Assembly (NCBI RefSeq): GCF_024345995.1
Contig: NZ_JAGQCE010000005.1
Span: forward strand, 1 to 64,000
DNA length: 64,000 bases
Reading direction: 5' to 3'
Source of the DNA: Synechococcus sp. Cruz-7E5
Lineage (GTDB): Bacteria > Cyanobacteriota > Cyanobacteriia > PCC-6307 > Cyanobiaceae
Shown here: piece by piece, positions 45,816 to 54,967 of the stretch
How the letters are laid out: each line of letters starts with the position of its first letter
Position numbering within the stretch: the first letter of the stretch is position 1
The notes under the pieces: model-generated
Seen by the model: the letters and a program-made list of their open reading frames with translations, nothing else
Databases searched by the model: none
Told to the model about the DNA's origin: nothing
Program-made: the position numbers and the translations under genes

Positions 45816-46601
45816 TCACTCGCCAGGGGGTTCGTCACGGTCACTCCGGACTGCCTTGTCTGAGGCATAGCGCCCGATCAGCAATCCCATCACGATGGCC
45901 ATGTAGATCGGGCCGATCACACTGAAGGCCACGGCACTCATCTGGGAGAAAGGAGTGGTCGGCAACACGTCACCGAAGCCCACAGTGCTCAGGCAGACAA
46001 AGGCGAAGTAGTTGAGCCGGGCAAAATGAATAGACTGCAGCTGGGAATTGGCCGTGCTGATAGGGCCAGTCGCGAACAGGGACGAAGGCGTTTCGCGCAG
46101 GTTCGCATAACTGCCGGGCTGGATCGTTTCCAGAGCCGTGAACAACAGGCCGGCAGTCAGGCCCAGCAGCAGATATCCCGAGATAGCCCCCATCAGAACA
46201 CTTCCGTTCACTTGCCGTTCCTCCGCCAGAAATCCCACCAGACGCATCACACTCCAGCCCACGAACAGGGTGGTGAGCACGAGCAGGGGCCAGCCGCTTT
46301 CGCGATGTGACAAGGGCGTGAAGTACCAGAACCACTGAGCCAACAGCGTGAGCAGACCCAGCACTCGGTAAGGCAGATCCCTGGGATTGCTCTTGCCGTC
46401 ATGGCGGATCGAGCCTTCCAGCTCCACCATCAACAGCATGGTGGCCAGGCTGTAGCCGATCCCACCGAGGCTTTGCAGGTTGCTGGGCAGTGCCAGGCAG
46501 GCCATCACGAACAGGGTGATTAGCAGCAGGTGGGCATAGAAGCGGTGACGCCGCCGCAGTCGTGCCTCGCTGGAGAGGCTGGCGCGAAGTGGGAAGCGCA
46601 A
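45816..46601 (-). CDS. Potassium channel-like membrane protein
   Basis: A 261-residue protein with about six hydrophobic segments and an ion-channel pore loop: CLSTVGFGD, selectivity filter TVGFGD at 206-211, between two helices (about 135-160 and 220-247). The four N-terminal segments do not show an obvious Arg-rich voltage sensor. It likely forms a homotetrameric K+-selective channel in the plasma membrane. Start GTG/ATG at 46601 (MRFPLRASLS). The Nif11-like gene lies 55 bases downstream. Confidence 0.87.
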   Translation of the reverse strand: MRFPLRASLSSEARLRRRHRFYAHLLLITLFVMACLALPSNLQSLGGIGYSLATMLLMVELEGSIRHDGKSNPRDLPYRVLGLLTLLAQWFWYFTPLSHRESGWPLLVLTTLFVGWSVMRLVGFLAEERQVNGSVLMGAISGYLLLGLTAGLLFTALETIQPGSYANLRETPSSLFATGPISTANSQLQSIHFARLNYFAFVCLSTVGFGDVLPTTPFSQMSAVAFSVIGPIYMAIVMGLLIGRYASDKAVRSDRDEPPGE

Positions 46602-46688
46602 AGGGATCAGCGGAGCTCCAGTGGACGGTCCGGCAGGCCGGCGGGCCTGAGTCGCATTGTGACGAAGGCACGGCGCAGAGCCAGCGGC

Positions 46689-47321
46689 TCAGGTGAAGAG
46701 GGAGAGCTGCTCCCTGGACTGCTGGGGCGGCAGCGCCTCCCAGCCGCTGGGATCCCAGCCGCTGAGCAGGGGGCCCAAAGCCCGCAGGCCCGCCCCATCG
46801 GCCGGGGCCAGCCAGGCCTGCTCAAGGCCATCGGGGAGAAGCACCGGCATGCGCTGGTGCAGGGGTTTCACCAGGGCGTTGGGGCTTGTGGTAAGTACGC
46901 AGCAGCTCTCCAGTTCGCTGCCGTCGGGGCCGATCCAGCGGTCCCAGATCCCTGCCAGCCAGAAGGGCTGGCGGTCAAGACGGCGAATCAGCCAGCCCTT
47001 CTCCAGAAAGCCATCGGCGGGAAGCAGGCAGCGGCGGTGCCGCCAGGCGCCACGGAAGGAGGCCTTCTCAGCCACGGTCTCGCTGCGGGCATTGAATGGC
47101 CTGGGCGCGTTGAGGGGATCTTTCGCCCACTCCGGCAACAGACCCCAGAGCATCAGGGCGCTGGCGATCGAAGCGTGCTCCTGGCGCAGGGCCAGCACCG
47201 GCTCGCCGGGCAGGATCAGGGGACGGGGTGCGTAGTGGCGTTCCAACTGCGCCGGCAGTTGACCAGCCAACCTCGGCAGAAGCTGATCAAGCTGGGTGGT
47301 GAGACAGAACCGACCACACAT
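46689..47321 (-). CDS. HMCES/YedK abasic-site crosslinking protein (SRAP family)
   Basis: This family shields abasic sites in single-stranded DNA by forming a thiazolidine with its N-terminal Cys. The ATG at 47321 exposes Cys2 (MCGRF) after Met removal, which fixes the start; the upstream in-frame codon at 47345 would bury it. Active-site residues match: N77 and R79 in FNARSET, E107 in LLPADGFLE, and His in LHQRMPVLL. 210 residues is typical. Its link to replication stress fits lexA lying 3 kb away, although no SOS box is obvious upstream. Confidence 0.93.
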   Translation of the reverse strand: MCGRFCLTTQLDQLLPRLAGQLPAQLERHYAPRPLILPGEPVLALRQEHASIASALMLWGLLPEWAKDPLNAPRPFNARSETVAEKASFRGAWRHRRCLLPADGFLEKGWLIRRLDRQPFWLAGIWDRWIGPDGSELESCCVLTTSPNALVKPLHQRMPVLLPDGLEQAWLAPADGAGLRALGPLLSGWDPSGWEALPPQQSREQLSLFT

Positions 47322-47444
47322 GGCGGCCAGAGAAGGCTGAAGCACACGTTAAGGCCGACGTGACGTTCGGTTCTCACCCCCGCCAGCCGGGCCGGCGCCC
47401 CGACCCCTGCGCTTAGTTTGGCTCTATCGACGTGCCCCGCCACC

Positions 47445-49325
47445 ATGGCTATCCGCCAGGACGACAACCCCCCGAACAGGCGCTTCGGGATCATCAACCT
47501 GGTGCTGATCGGCTTCGGGGTCCTGCTGCTGCTCAGCAACTTCCTGCCCAATCAGGGATCCCAGGTGCCCAGGGTGCCCTATTCCCTGTTCATCGATCAG
47601 GTGAATGATGGCCATGTGAAGCGGGCTTACATCACCCAGGACCAGATCCGCTACGAGATCACCGACGCCGAGGAAGGCGCGCCATCGGTGCTTGCCACCA
47701 CACCGATCTTCGACATGGATCTGCCCCAGCGCCTGGAGCAGAAAGGTGTGGAGTTCGCTGCCGCACCCCCGAAGCGCCCCAACTTCTTCACCACCTTGCT
47801 GAGCTGGGTGGTGCCGCCCCTGATCTTCATCCTGGTGCTCCAGTTCTTCGCCCGCCGGCAGATGGGTGGCGGTGCACAGGGTGCCCTGAGCTTCACCAAA
47901 TCCAAGGCCAAGGTCTACGTGCCTGATGAGGAGTCCCGCGTCACCTTCGCTGATGTGGCCGGTGTGGATGAGGCGAAGACCGAGCTCAACGAAATCGTCG
48001 ACTTCCTCAAGACTCCCGAGCGCTACGCCGCCATCGGCGCCCGCATCCCGAAGGGAGTGTTGCTGGTTGGTCCTCCCGGCACCGGCAAGACTCTCCTTTC
48101 CAAGGCTGTGGCCGGGGAGGCCGGTGTGCCCTTCTTCATCATCTCCGGCTCTGAGTTCGTGGAGCTGTTTGTTGGCGCCGGGGCGGCCCGGGTGCGTGAC
48201 CTGTTCGAAGAGGCCAAGAAAAAGGCTCCCTGCATCATCTTCATTGACGAACTCGACGCCATCGGCAAGAGCCGCTCGGGCTCGATGGGCGTCGTTGGCG
48301 GTAACGACGAACGCGAGCAGACCCTCAACCAGCTGCTCACCGAGATGGATGGATTCACCGGCCAGGACAAGCCGGTGATCGTGCTGGCGGCCACCAACCA
48401 GCCCGAAACCCTCGATGCCGCCCTGCTGCGCCCAGGCCGTTTCGACCGCCAGGTGCTGGTGGATCGCCCAGACCTCTCCGGCCGCAAGAAGATCCTGGAC
48501 ATCTATGCCAAGAAAGTGAAGCTGGCCGCCAGCATCGATATCGACAAAATCGCCCAGGCCACCAGCGGCTTCGCCGGAGCCGACCTGGCCAACCTCGTCA
48601 ACGAGGCGGCCCTGCTCGCGGCGCGCGCTTACCGCAAGGAGGTTGAGCAGAGCGACCTCAACGAAGCGATCGAGCGGGTGGTGGCGGGCCTCGAGAAGAA
48701 GAGCCGGGTGCTCCAGCCCGATGAAAAGAAAGTGGTTGCTTACCACGAAGTGGGCCACGCGATCGTGGGGCACCTGATGCCCGGCGGCAGCAAGGTGGCC
48801 AAGATCTCGATCGTGCCCCGCGGCATGGCGGCCCTGGGCTACACCCTGCAACTGCCCACCGAAGAGCGCTTCCTGAATTCCAAGGAAGACCTAGAAGGCC
48901 AGATCGCCACCCTGCTGGGCGGCCGCTCCGCCGAGGAGATCGTCTTCGGCGAGGTCACGACCGGTGCCGCCAACGACCTGCAACGCGCCACCGACATCGC
49001 CGAGCAGATGGTGGGCACATACGGCATGAGCGATACCCTCGGCCCTCTCGCCTACGACAAGCAGGGCGGCAGCCGCTTCCTCGGCGGCGGCAACAACCCA
49101 CGCCGCTCCGTGAGTGATGCCACAGCCCAGGCTATCGACAAGGAGGTGCGAGCCCTGGTGGACCGAGCCCACGAGCGAGCCCTGGCGATCCTGCATGGCA
49201 ACCGTGGCCTGCTCGAGGACATTGCCGGCAAGATCCTCGACAAGGAGGTGATCGAGGGGGATGAGCTCAGGGATCTGCTCGCCTCCAGCACCCTTCCCAG
49301 CGAAGCCGTCCTGGCTCCAGTCTGA
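47445..49325 (+). CDS. ftsH: ATP-dependent zinc metalloprotease FtsH
   Basis: FtsH degrades damaged membrane proteins; cyanobacterial thylakoid FtsH removes photodamaged D1. The 626-residue protein has two N-terminal membrane helices (about 17-35 and 118-137), an AAA domain (Walker A GPPGTGKT at 209-216, Walker [13 protein letters not shown], second-region homology with RPGRFDRQ) and a zinc protease domain (HEVGH at 434-438). The ATG at 47445 (MAIRQDDN) is used; an in-frame ATG nine codons upstream is less like family. Which of the usual four cyanobacterial FtsH paralogues it is cannot be said. argF follows 57 bases later. Confidence 0.96.
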   Translation: MAIRQDDNPPNRRFGIINLVLIGFGVLLLLSNFLPNQGSQVPRVPYSLFIDQVNDGHVKRAYITQDQIRYEITDAEEGAPSVLATTPIFDMDLPQRLEQKGVEFAAAPPKRPNFFTTLLSWVVPPLIFILVLQFFARRQMGGGAQGALSFTKSKAKVYVPDEESRVTFADVAGVDEAKTELNEIVDFLKTPERYAAIGARIPKGVLLVGPPGTGKTLLSKAVAGEAGVPFFIISGSEFVELFVGAGAARVRDLFEEAKKKAPCIIFIDELDAIGKSRSGSMGVVGGNDEREQTLNQLLTEMDGFTGQDKPVIVLAATNQPETLDAALLRPGRFDRQVLVDRPDLSGRKKILDIYAKKVKLAASIDIDKIAQATSGFAGADLANLVNEAALLAARAYRKEVEQSDLNEAIERVVAGLEKKSRVLQPDEKKVVAYHEVGHAIVGHLMPGGSKVAKISIVPRGMAALGYTLQLPTEERFLNSKEDLEGQIATLLGGRSAEEIVFGEVTTGAANDLQRATDIAEQMVGTYGMSDTLGPLAYDKQGGSRFLGGGNNPRRSVSDATAQAIDKEVRALVDRAHERALAILHGNRGLLEDIAGKILDKEVIEGDELRDLLASSTLPSEAVLAPV

Positions 49326-49382
49326 TCCGCCCCTTGACGGGGGGGCACGTTCTCCCCGATAAGGGTTCTTTGAAATGGGGTC

Positions 49383-50354
49383 ATGGGCCCGCACTTCGCT
49401 CAGCGCTATCCCGGTCTCGCTGGGCTGCGCGGCCGGGATCTGCTGTCTTCAGCGGATCTGGCAAACGATGAAACCCTGGCGCTGCTGGAGCTCGCGGCTG
49501 ACTTCAAGAGTGGCTCTGCTCACCTCGACCTGAGCGGCAAGGCTCTGGGCCTGATCTTCACCAAGGCCTCCACCCGCACGCGCGTGAGCTTTTCCGTGGC
49601 AATGGGCCGGCTCGGGGGCCAGGTACTCGACCTCAACCCCTCCGTCACCCAGGTGGGTCGCGGTGAGCCTGTGGCCGACACCGCCCGGGTGCTCAGCCGC
49701 TACGTCGACGCCCTGGCGATCCGCACCTTCGAGCAGAAGGAGCTTGCCGATTACGCCCACTGGGCCTCGATTCCGGTGATCAATGCCCTCACCGACCTGG
49801 AGCACCCCTGCCAGGCACTGGCTGATGTGCTCACCATCCGCGAAAGCTTCGGATCCCTTTCGGGCCTCACCCTGGCCTACGTGGGAGATGGCAACAACAT
49901 GGCCCACTCGCTGATGCTCTGCGGCGCCCTGCTCGGGATGAATGTGCGGCTGGCCTGCCCGGAGGGTTTTGCTCCCGATCCCGCCGTGCTTTCAGAGGCG
50001 CAGGCACTGGCAGGCAGCGCAGCCACGATTTCGGTGCTGCATCAGCCGCTGCCGGCGGTGCGAGGCGCCGAGGTGCTCTACACCGATGTGTGGGCTTCGA
50101 TGGGCCAGGAGCAGGAACAGCAGCAGCGATTGCAGGCCTTCGCGGGCTTCTGCCTCGATGAGGCTCTGCTGGCGGAAGCCGACCCCCGCGCCATCGTTCT
50201 CCACTGCCTGCCCGCCCACCGCGGCGAGGAGATCAGCGCCGGCGTGATTGAAGGCAGCTCCAGCCGGGTGTTCGATCAAGCGGAGAACCGTCTGCATGTG
50301 CAGCAGGCCTTGCTGGCGGCCCTGCTGGCCGATCCCGAAACGCCCTGCCTCTGA
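49383..50354 (+). CDS. argF: Ornithine carbamoyltransferase
   Basis: ArgF makes citrulline from ornithine and carbamoyl phosphate in arginine synthesis. The 323-residue protein has the carbamoyl-phosphate motif STRTR (63-67), HPCQ (141-144), the ornithine-side GDGNNMAHS (168-176) and HCLP (274-277) with the active-site Cys. The ATG at 49383 gives MGPHFAQRYP. It lies between ftsH and lexA on the same strand. Confidence 0.96.
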   Translation: MGPHFAQRYPGLAGLRGRDLLSSADLANDETLALLELAADFKSGSAHLDLSGKALGLIFTKASTRTRVSFSVAMGRLGGQVLDLNPSVTQVGRGEPVADTARVLSRYVDALAIRTFEQKELADYAHWASIPVINALTDLEHPCQALADVLTIRESFGSLSGLTLAYVGDGNNMAHSLMLCGALLGMNVRLACPEGFAPDPAVLSEAQALAGSAATISVLHQPLPAVRGAEVLYTDVWASMGQEQEQQQRLQAFAGFCLDEALLAEADPRAIVLHCLPAHRGEEISAGVIEGSSSRVFDQAENRLHVQQALLAALLADPETPCL

Positions 50355-50412
50355 AGCGCCAACCTGCCTAGGGGCTGGACAACGGGCACGCCCGGGGGAA
50401 CACTGGTGTCAT

Positions 50413-50426
50413 GGTTCATGCGTACT
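50413..50426 (-). promoter_or_regulatory. Candidate LexA (SOS) box upstream of lexA
   Basis: On the minus strand this site reads AGTACGCATGAACC. The cyanobacterial LexA consensus I recall is RGTAC-N3-DGTWCB, and the site differs from it at one position. It ends four bases before the lexA GTG, overlapping where a repressor would block translation initiation or early transcription. Autoregulation would be expected but is inferred. Confidence 0.45.
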
Positions 50427-50430
50427 GCCG

Positions 50431-51087
50431 GTGATTGTCTCCTCCAGGCCAACCGCTCCCAGCGGGCAGGACCTCACCAGCGCCCAGCAGCAGCTCTACG
50501 ACTGGCTGGCGCAGTACATCCAGCACCACCGCCACAGCCCCTCGATCCGCCAGATGATGGAGGCGATGGGGCTGCGCTCCCCGGCGCCGATCCAGAGCAG
50601 GCTGCGGCACCTGCAGCAGAAGGGCTGGATCACCTGGCAGGAAGGCCAGGCCCGCACCCTGCAGCTGCTGGGTCCCGCCAGCGCCGGGGGCATTCCCGTG
50701 CTGGGCTCTGTGGCCGCCGGCGGCCTGATCGAAACCTTCGACGACGTGCGCGAGCGACTCGATCTCACACCGCTGCTGGACACCCGTGGCCTGTTCGCCC
50801 TCACCGTGAACGGCGACAGCATGGTGGATGCCCACATCGACGATGGCGACATCGTGCTGATGGAGCCTGTGAGCGATCCGGCCCGGCTCCGGCCCGGCAC
50901 GATCGTGGCCGCCCACGTGGCCGGCAGCGGCACCACCCTGAAGCACTTCAGTTGCAAGGGCGGCAAGGTGCGTCTGGAGGCGGCCAACCCCGCCTACGCC
51001 CCGATCGAGCTTGAGGCTGAGCAGGTCACCGTCCAGGGCCGCATGGTGGCGGTCTGGCGCCAGGTGGCTGCACTGCCCAGAGCCTGA
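50431..51087 (+). CDS. lexA: LexA repressor
   Basis: LexA represses SOS genes until RecA-ssDNA triggers self-cleavage. The 218-residue protein has an N-terminal winged helix (LTSAQQQLYDWLAQYIQHHR, then SIRQMMEAMGLRSPAPIQSR), the cleavage site A96-G97 in VAAGGL, and the Ser130/Lys171 dyad (NGDSM, TTLKHF), so it looks cleavage-competent. The start is GTG at 50431; earlier in-frame codons read argF. A candidate SOS box lies just upstream. Confidence 0.94.
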   Translation: MIVSSRPTAPSGQDLTSAQQQLYDWLAQYIQHHRHSPSIRQMMEAMGLRSPAPIQSRLRHLQQKGWITWQEGQARTLQLLGPASAGGIPVLGSVAAGGLIETFDDVRERLDLTPLLDTRGLFALTVNGDSMVDAHIDDGDIVLMEPVSDPARLRPGTIVAAHVAGSGTTLKHFSCKGGKVRLEAANPAYAPIELEAEQVTVQGRMVAVWRQVAALPRA

Positions 51088-51190
51088 ACCTTGGATGAGG
51101 CGAACCGCTGCGTTGTAAGCTTTCCTGTGCCAAAGCGAGGGCCCAAGGGTCCAGCCGATCGACCAGCGTTCGGTTCGCCAGGCCAACCAT

Positions 51191-51263
51191 GGGGCCATAG
51201 CTCAGCTGGTAGAGCACCTGCATGGCATGCAGGGGGTCAGCGGTTCGAATCCGCTTGGCTCCA
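51191..51263 (+). tRNA. trnA-GGC: tRNA-Ala (anticodon GGC)
   Basis: The 73-base cloverleaf has acceptor stem GGGGCCA/TGGCTCC with one G-U pair, a D-arm AGCTCAGCTGGTAGAGC, anticodon stem CCTGC/GCAGG around the loop ATGGCAT with anticodon GGC at 51224-51226, and a T-arm with GGTTCGAATCC. The discriminator base is A at 51263 and the CCA end is not encoded. It reads GCC alanine codons, abundant in this GC-rich genome. The amylase gene lies downstream on the opposite strand. Confidence 0.97.
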
Positions 51264-51448
51264 TATCATTTTCCAGGTTCTCACTTCGGGGTCAGCTCCG
51301 CTTGATGAGAACAGCTGCCAAGGATTTCCGAAGACAAGTTGTTGGCTCGCTGTCCATAACCAAAAGCGGTTGGGCCGGCAATTCTTCTAACTTGCCTGGG
51401 CAAGCCAACTCAGGATGCAGCTGCCGGCATACAAGGGCTCAAGATTGA

Positions 51449-52966
51449 TTACCTGTCTTCCAGCGCAAACCACATTCGGGCGGTGCGCGGTGGGAGATTG
51501 AAGGTGTAACTGGGGCCCACTATCTCCGGCAGCTGCGTGTCCGTGAGCATGTCGCGGTAGGGGTGATTCCACTTGAGCTTAAAGCGGGTGTCCACCGTGA
51601 TTGAGCGCTGCTGATCACATTTGTTGATGGCCACGATGCCGTCTTCCTGCCGGCGCCACAGCAGGGTGCAGGCATCAGCAGCCAGCACCTCCATGGGCTT
51701 GCCCTGCATGCGGTTGTGAAAGGCGATCATGCGGCGCATGCGATCGCTGCTCCACACATCGCGCCAGCGACCGTTGTTGGAGCGGCCATCCGACTGGTCG
51801 TCAAACACCAGGGGGGTTCCACCATCGCGGCCCATGATGTACACATAGGCCAGCCCTTCATCCACTGACGACGGCGCATCTTGATCAAAGATCAGCGACC
51901 GGAACACATCGTTGTAGGGAATATCGTGCGTGACCACCATGGTGACGGCGCGGCTGTTCTCCAGGGCATTGCCGGTGGCATAGGGAAAAGCCACATCCGA
52001 GAGAGGGCGACCAAACGAGAAGGCCTGCTTGAGCGCATTGAACAGGGGAAAGTCATAGGCACCAAACTGCGGCGGCAATTCCCGTAGGTAGGGCTCGAGA
52101 AACTGCTGATAATCACCCGAGCTGGCTCCACCCGACGTGATGATCTCGGCAAAGAGATGGGAGTTTCTGGTCACCTCGTCAGGGATGAACGAGCTGATGG
52201 CGCTATTCGGCATGTGCTTGGCCGCATCAATGCGGAAACCGCGGATGCCGAGGTCATAAAGTGCCTGTACATACTGCCTGCGCTGATCATTCACCCAGTG
52301 CCTGCCTGGGTCGGTATCAACGAGGTCGGGCAGTCCGGGATCAGGATAAGGACCGCAGATGCGATCACGAACTACCGAAATTGAGTTGCTGTAGTCGCGG
52401 ATGCAGGCTGCAGAGTGAAAATCCTGGGTTCCGAACAGCCCATCGGGAATGCCATCATCAGGCAGCACTCCATTATCTAGTACCCCATTGCCATTGCTGT
52501 CGCCATAAAGAATTTGCCTGCTCCAATACAGTGAATCATTCTGATACTGGCTCAGGCTGAGATCGCCAGGAAAGGTGGTTGCGCCGTTTCTCTCATTGGC
52601 CATGTGGTTGACCACCACATCGGCGTAGGTCTTCACGCCCCTGGCCTTGAGCGCCTGAATCGCCAGCACCAGGGATTCCTTATTGCCATCGCAATGGTCG
52701 ATCACCCGGAAATCCTGGGGCTGATAACGCAGCCACCACTCACAACTCCCTGATTTCGGTGATTTCAAGGGGGGTGTCACCAGCACCGCTTTGTAGCCGG
52801 CTGCCGAAATCGCCTCGGCTTTCTCGGCAATATCCGCGTACGACCAGTCAAAGGCATGCAGGATCACATCCGCCTTCACTTCAGGGGAGCCGACGAGCCA
52901 TCCCCCGAATCCCCCGAGCGAGAGCATCAGCCCGGTGATCGAACCTGCCAGCGAGCGGCGCTTCAT
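51449..52966 (-). CDS. Secreted GH13 alpha-amylase
   Basis: A 505-residue exported alpha-glucan hydrolase. After a signal peptide (hydrophobic about 7-26), the (beta/alpha)8 domain shows all four GH13 regions: I DVVVNH (116-121), II RIDAAKH with nucleophile Asp247, III the acid/base Glu274 in FAEII, IV HD at 347-348. A beta domain C completes it. It resembles small secreted bacterial amylases rather than cyanobacterial glycogen enzymes. Bases 52501-52560 contain only 27 G/C of 60, against 46 of 60 at 53221-53280, and the gene lies beside tRNA-Ala, both consistent with lateral acquisition. Confidence 0.93.
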   Translation of the reverse strand: MKRRSLAGSITGLMLSLGGFGGWLVGSPEVKADVILHAFDWSYADIAEKAEAISAAGYKAVLVTPPLKSPKSGSCEWWLRYQPQDFRVIDHCDGNKESLVLAIQALKARGVKTYADVVVNHMANERNGATTFPGDLSLSQYQNDSLYWSRQILYGDSNGNGVLDNGVLPDDGIPDGLFGTQDFHSAACIRDYSNSISVVRDRICGPYPDPGLPDLVDTDPGRHWVNDQRRQYVQALYDLGIRGFRIDAAKHMPNSAISSFIPDEVTRNSHLFAEIITSGGASSGDYQQFLEPYLRELPPQFGAYDFPLFNALKQAFSFGRPLSDVAFPYATGNALENSRAVTMVVTHDIPYNDVFRSLIFDQDAPSSVDEGLAYVYIMGRDGGTPLVFDDQSDGRSNNGRWRDVWSSDRMRRMIAFHNRMQGKPMEVLAADACTLLWRRQEDGIVAINKCDQQRSITVDTRFKLKWNHPYRDMLTDTQLPEIVGPSYTFNLPPRTARMWFALEDR

Positions 52967-53068
52967 CAGATCACCAGATCAACACTTCAGCGCTGGCATG
53001 CCAGAAGCAGCCTGAGGTCTCCAGGCTAAGGGCGCCGATCCGCTCCAGCAGGGAGCTTGGCCATGTTC

Positions 53069-53806
53069 TCAGGCCATCAGCAGCTGATAAGCCGCATGGA
53101 TACGGCGGAAGTCATCAACGGCTCCACCCTGGTCGGGATGGTGGGTCTTCACCAGGCGGCGGTGGGCCCGCTTGATGGCCTCGCTCGAGGCACCCCAGCG
53201 CAGACCAAGCACCGCAAAGGCGGCTGCCCGCTCTGGATCGGTGCTGTCCTCGGCCGGAGCCGGGCAGGCCGCCTGCTCCAGGGCCGCAACCCGCTCCAGC
53301 AGGTCGTCGACCACACGCAAAGGCGATTCCGAGAGCCATTCAGTTGCCCGCACGCCATACATCGCAAAGGCAACACGTATCGCCAGGCGAGCCTTGGTCT
53401 GCGGGCCGCGCAGCGCCTGTCGCAGGGCGCTGCCGAGACCTGGCAGGCGGCGATCAAGCTCCTCCTCCAGCTGGGCGCGGGGATCGCTCCACTGGCTGCT
53501 CAGATGCTCAAGCAGGCCACGCAGGCCGCTGAAGACCATCGTCTCCCCCACCCGAGCCGAGGCGCCCACCCGAAGCTCGCGCCAGCGGGGATGACGGGCG
53601 AGAGCCTGACCCCAGGCCTCCACCCGCTCGACACTGACTTCGCCCCTGAAAACGGATCCTTGGGCCTGCTGGCGAAGGAGCTGCTGCCGCAGAAGACGTA
53701 CCTCACGGCGCAGGGCTTCGTTCTCGGCGAGCAGCGCGTCAATGTTGGCGGTGACCTGGGCGCCCCGGGCCGGCGCACGGGCCCAGCTGCGCGGATCAAA
53801 TCCCAT
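53069..53806 (-). CDS. DnaJ-domain protein with N-terminal coiled coil
   Basis: A 245-residue protein. The N-terminal part has a coiled coil (IDALLAENEALRREVRLL, about 25-50), a central helical region, and a C-terminal J domain (about 195-245) with AFAVLGLRWGASSEAIKRAH and the HPD motif in KTHHPDQGG. J-domains stimulate Hsp70 ATPase; the reversed order (J domain last) differs from classic DnaJ. The ATG at 53806 (MGFDPRSW) is used instead of an in-frame codon at 53950. Specific role unknown. Confidence 0.83.
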   Translation of the reverse strand: MGFDPRSWARAPARGAQVTANIDALLAENEALRREVRLLRQQLLRQQAQGSVFRGEVSVERVEAWGQALARHPRWRELRVGASARVGETMVFSGLRGLLEHLSSQWSDPRAQLEEELDRRLPGLGSALRQALRGPQTKARLAIRVAFAMYGVRATEWLSESPLRVVDDLLERVAALEQAACPAPAEDSTDPERAAAFAVLGLRWGASSEAIKRAHRRLVKTHHPDQGGAVDDFRRIHAAYQLLMA

Positions 53807-53982
53807 CTTCAATCCGCCTGAAGTACGCCGACAGCAGGCTGCCGCAGTACGAGGCGATCGATCCTGCCGATCCTGTTGAGGGGCATCGCCTCGATAATTC
53901 GGTTGGCTTTCGCTCAAGCCTCGGATCTGAAAAATCTGACGGCGCCTCATCCGGACTTGCTGCTCGACCTAAAGCTGTCTGA

Positions 53983-54708
53983 TCAGCCGTAGGTGGAGAT
54001 GGTCGAGAGGCGCTGGAAAGAGGGACTGGCCATGCCGTCGACCCGGAAGGAGGACCAGGTGGCCGTGGTGGCCGGCTGTTCAACCTGGAGGGGGAATTCG
54101 ATCCGGCGGCGCTGATAGGTGAGTCCTACACAACTGAGATCCTCGTCATCTGCCATCAGCGACCAGAGCAGGCGTAGATCACCGCGGTCATAGGACAACG
54201 GCTGGGAGGTCGGCAATGATTCAGCCATCACCCCAGGACCAAAACGCACATCAATGGTTCGTTCCGACGCAAGGTAATCGCCATCCTCGGTTGGGTAGAA
54301 CCAGCAGGTTTCGTTGCTCAACTGCTGGAGCGGAAACGCATCGAGCCGTTTGCGTCCAAGCGGAGCATCGGTAGGCGAAACACCTTGACCGGCTTCCAGG
54401 AGGTGAACCTGCAACCAGAGGCGAGAGGCGTCAAAACGAGGAATGACGGCATCACAGAGAAGTCGTTCCCGCGCAGGACCGGTGTTGGGCATGCCGACGA
54501 AAGGATCTTCACAGCTGATCGTGGCCTGCCCAGCCTGTACGAGGGAATCGAGGCTGCCGCTCCATGCCTTGGGGCAGCGCAGGATGCGCAGTGCCCTTGC
54601 ATCACAGATGGACGACTGATGATCTGCAACTACTTGGCTCCAGCCAATGGACTCCTCCCCTTCCTGGGGAGGAGCAAGACTGAATGTGAACGCCAGGGTG
54701 GTAGTCAT
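53983..54708 (-). CDS. Hypothetical protein downstream of hli
   Basis: A 241-residue protein from the ATG at 54708 (MTTTLAFTFS); an ATG at 54729 in frame adds seven residues. It has no signal or membrane segment. Visible segments include EDPFVGMPNTGPARERLLCD, WFYPTEDGDYLASERTIDVRFGPG and LRLLWSLMADDEDLSCVGL, with a mostly beta pattern and five Cys. I do not recognise the family. It follows hli by 52 bases containing a perfect 16-bp palindrome. Confidence 0.6.
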   Translation of the reverse strand: MTTTLAFTFSLAPPQEGEESIGWSQVVADHQSSICDARALRILRCPKAWSGSLDSLVQAGQATISCEDPFVGMPNTGPARERLLCDAVIPRFDASRLWLQVHLLEAGQGVSPTDAPLGRKRLDAFPLQQLSNETCWFYPTEDGDYLASERTIDVRFGPGVMAESLPTSQPLSYDRGDLRLLWSLMADDEDLSCVGLTYQRRRIEFPLQVEQPATTATWSSFRVDGMASPSFQRLSTISTYG

Positions 54709-54720
54709 GGCCGGTGATGA

Positions 54721-54736
54721 GCCCGTCATGACGGGC
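54721..54736. repeat. 16-bp perfect palindrome between hli and the hypothetical gene
   Basis: GCCCGTCATGACGGGC reads the same on both strands. It lies 12 bases before the hypothetical gene's ATG and 24 bases after the hli stop. No T-run follows it in the minus direction. It may be a protein-binding site or part of an RNA hairpin. Confidence 0.5.
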
Positions 54737-54760
54737 ACCTGTTGCTCGTGGATGCCCCGA

Positions 54761-54904
54761 TCAGCCCAGGCCGATCTGGCCGAGGATGCCTTGGCCGGTG
54801 AGGACCTCAGTAGCCAGGCCAATCACGAAGCCAAGCATGGCCAGACGGCCATTCCAGGTTTCGGCGAACGCAACAAAACCGAAGCGGGTGGTGGAGTCAG
54901 CCAT
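54761..54904 (-). CDS. hli: High-light-inducible protein (Hli/Scp)
   Basis: A 47-residue single-helix thylakoid protein that binds chlorophyll and carotenoid and protects photosystem II assembly under stress. The ATG at 54904 begins MADSTTRFGFVAFAE; the chlorophyll-binding motif ETWNGRLAMLGFVIGL (about 15-30) is the hallmark E-x-x-N-G-R-x-A-M-x-G-F. The C-terminus is GQGILGQIGLG. The gene is probably separately transcribed from the stretch 54905-54967. Confidence 0.95.
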   Translation of the reverse strand: MADSTTRFGFVAFAETWNGRLAMLGFVIGLATEVLTGQGILGQIGLG

Positions 54905-54967
54905 TGGAGGAGAGCGAAGTGCTTTGCGAAGCGTAACACAAATCTTTGAGCATTGTTAAGAGGCGGC

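Noticed and set aside
47424-48851. A 475-codon minus-strand frame opposite ftsH.
   Set aside because: ftsH carries all AAA and zinc-protease motifs on the plus strand; the opposite frame has none.
50411-50434. An ATG at 50411 as the lexA start.
   Set aside because: It is in another frame and meets a TGA at 50432 after seven codons; the GTG at 50431 is in frame with the winged-helix domain.
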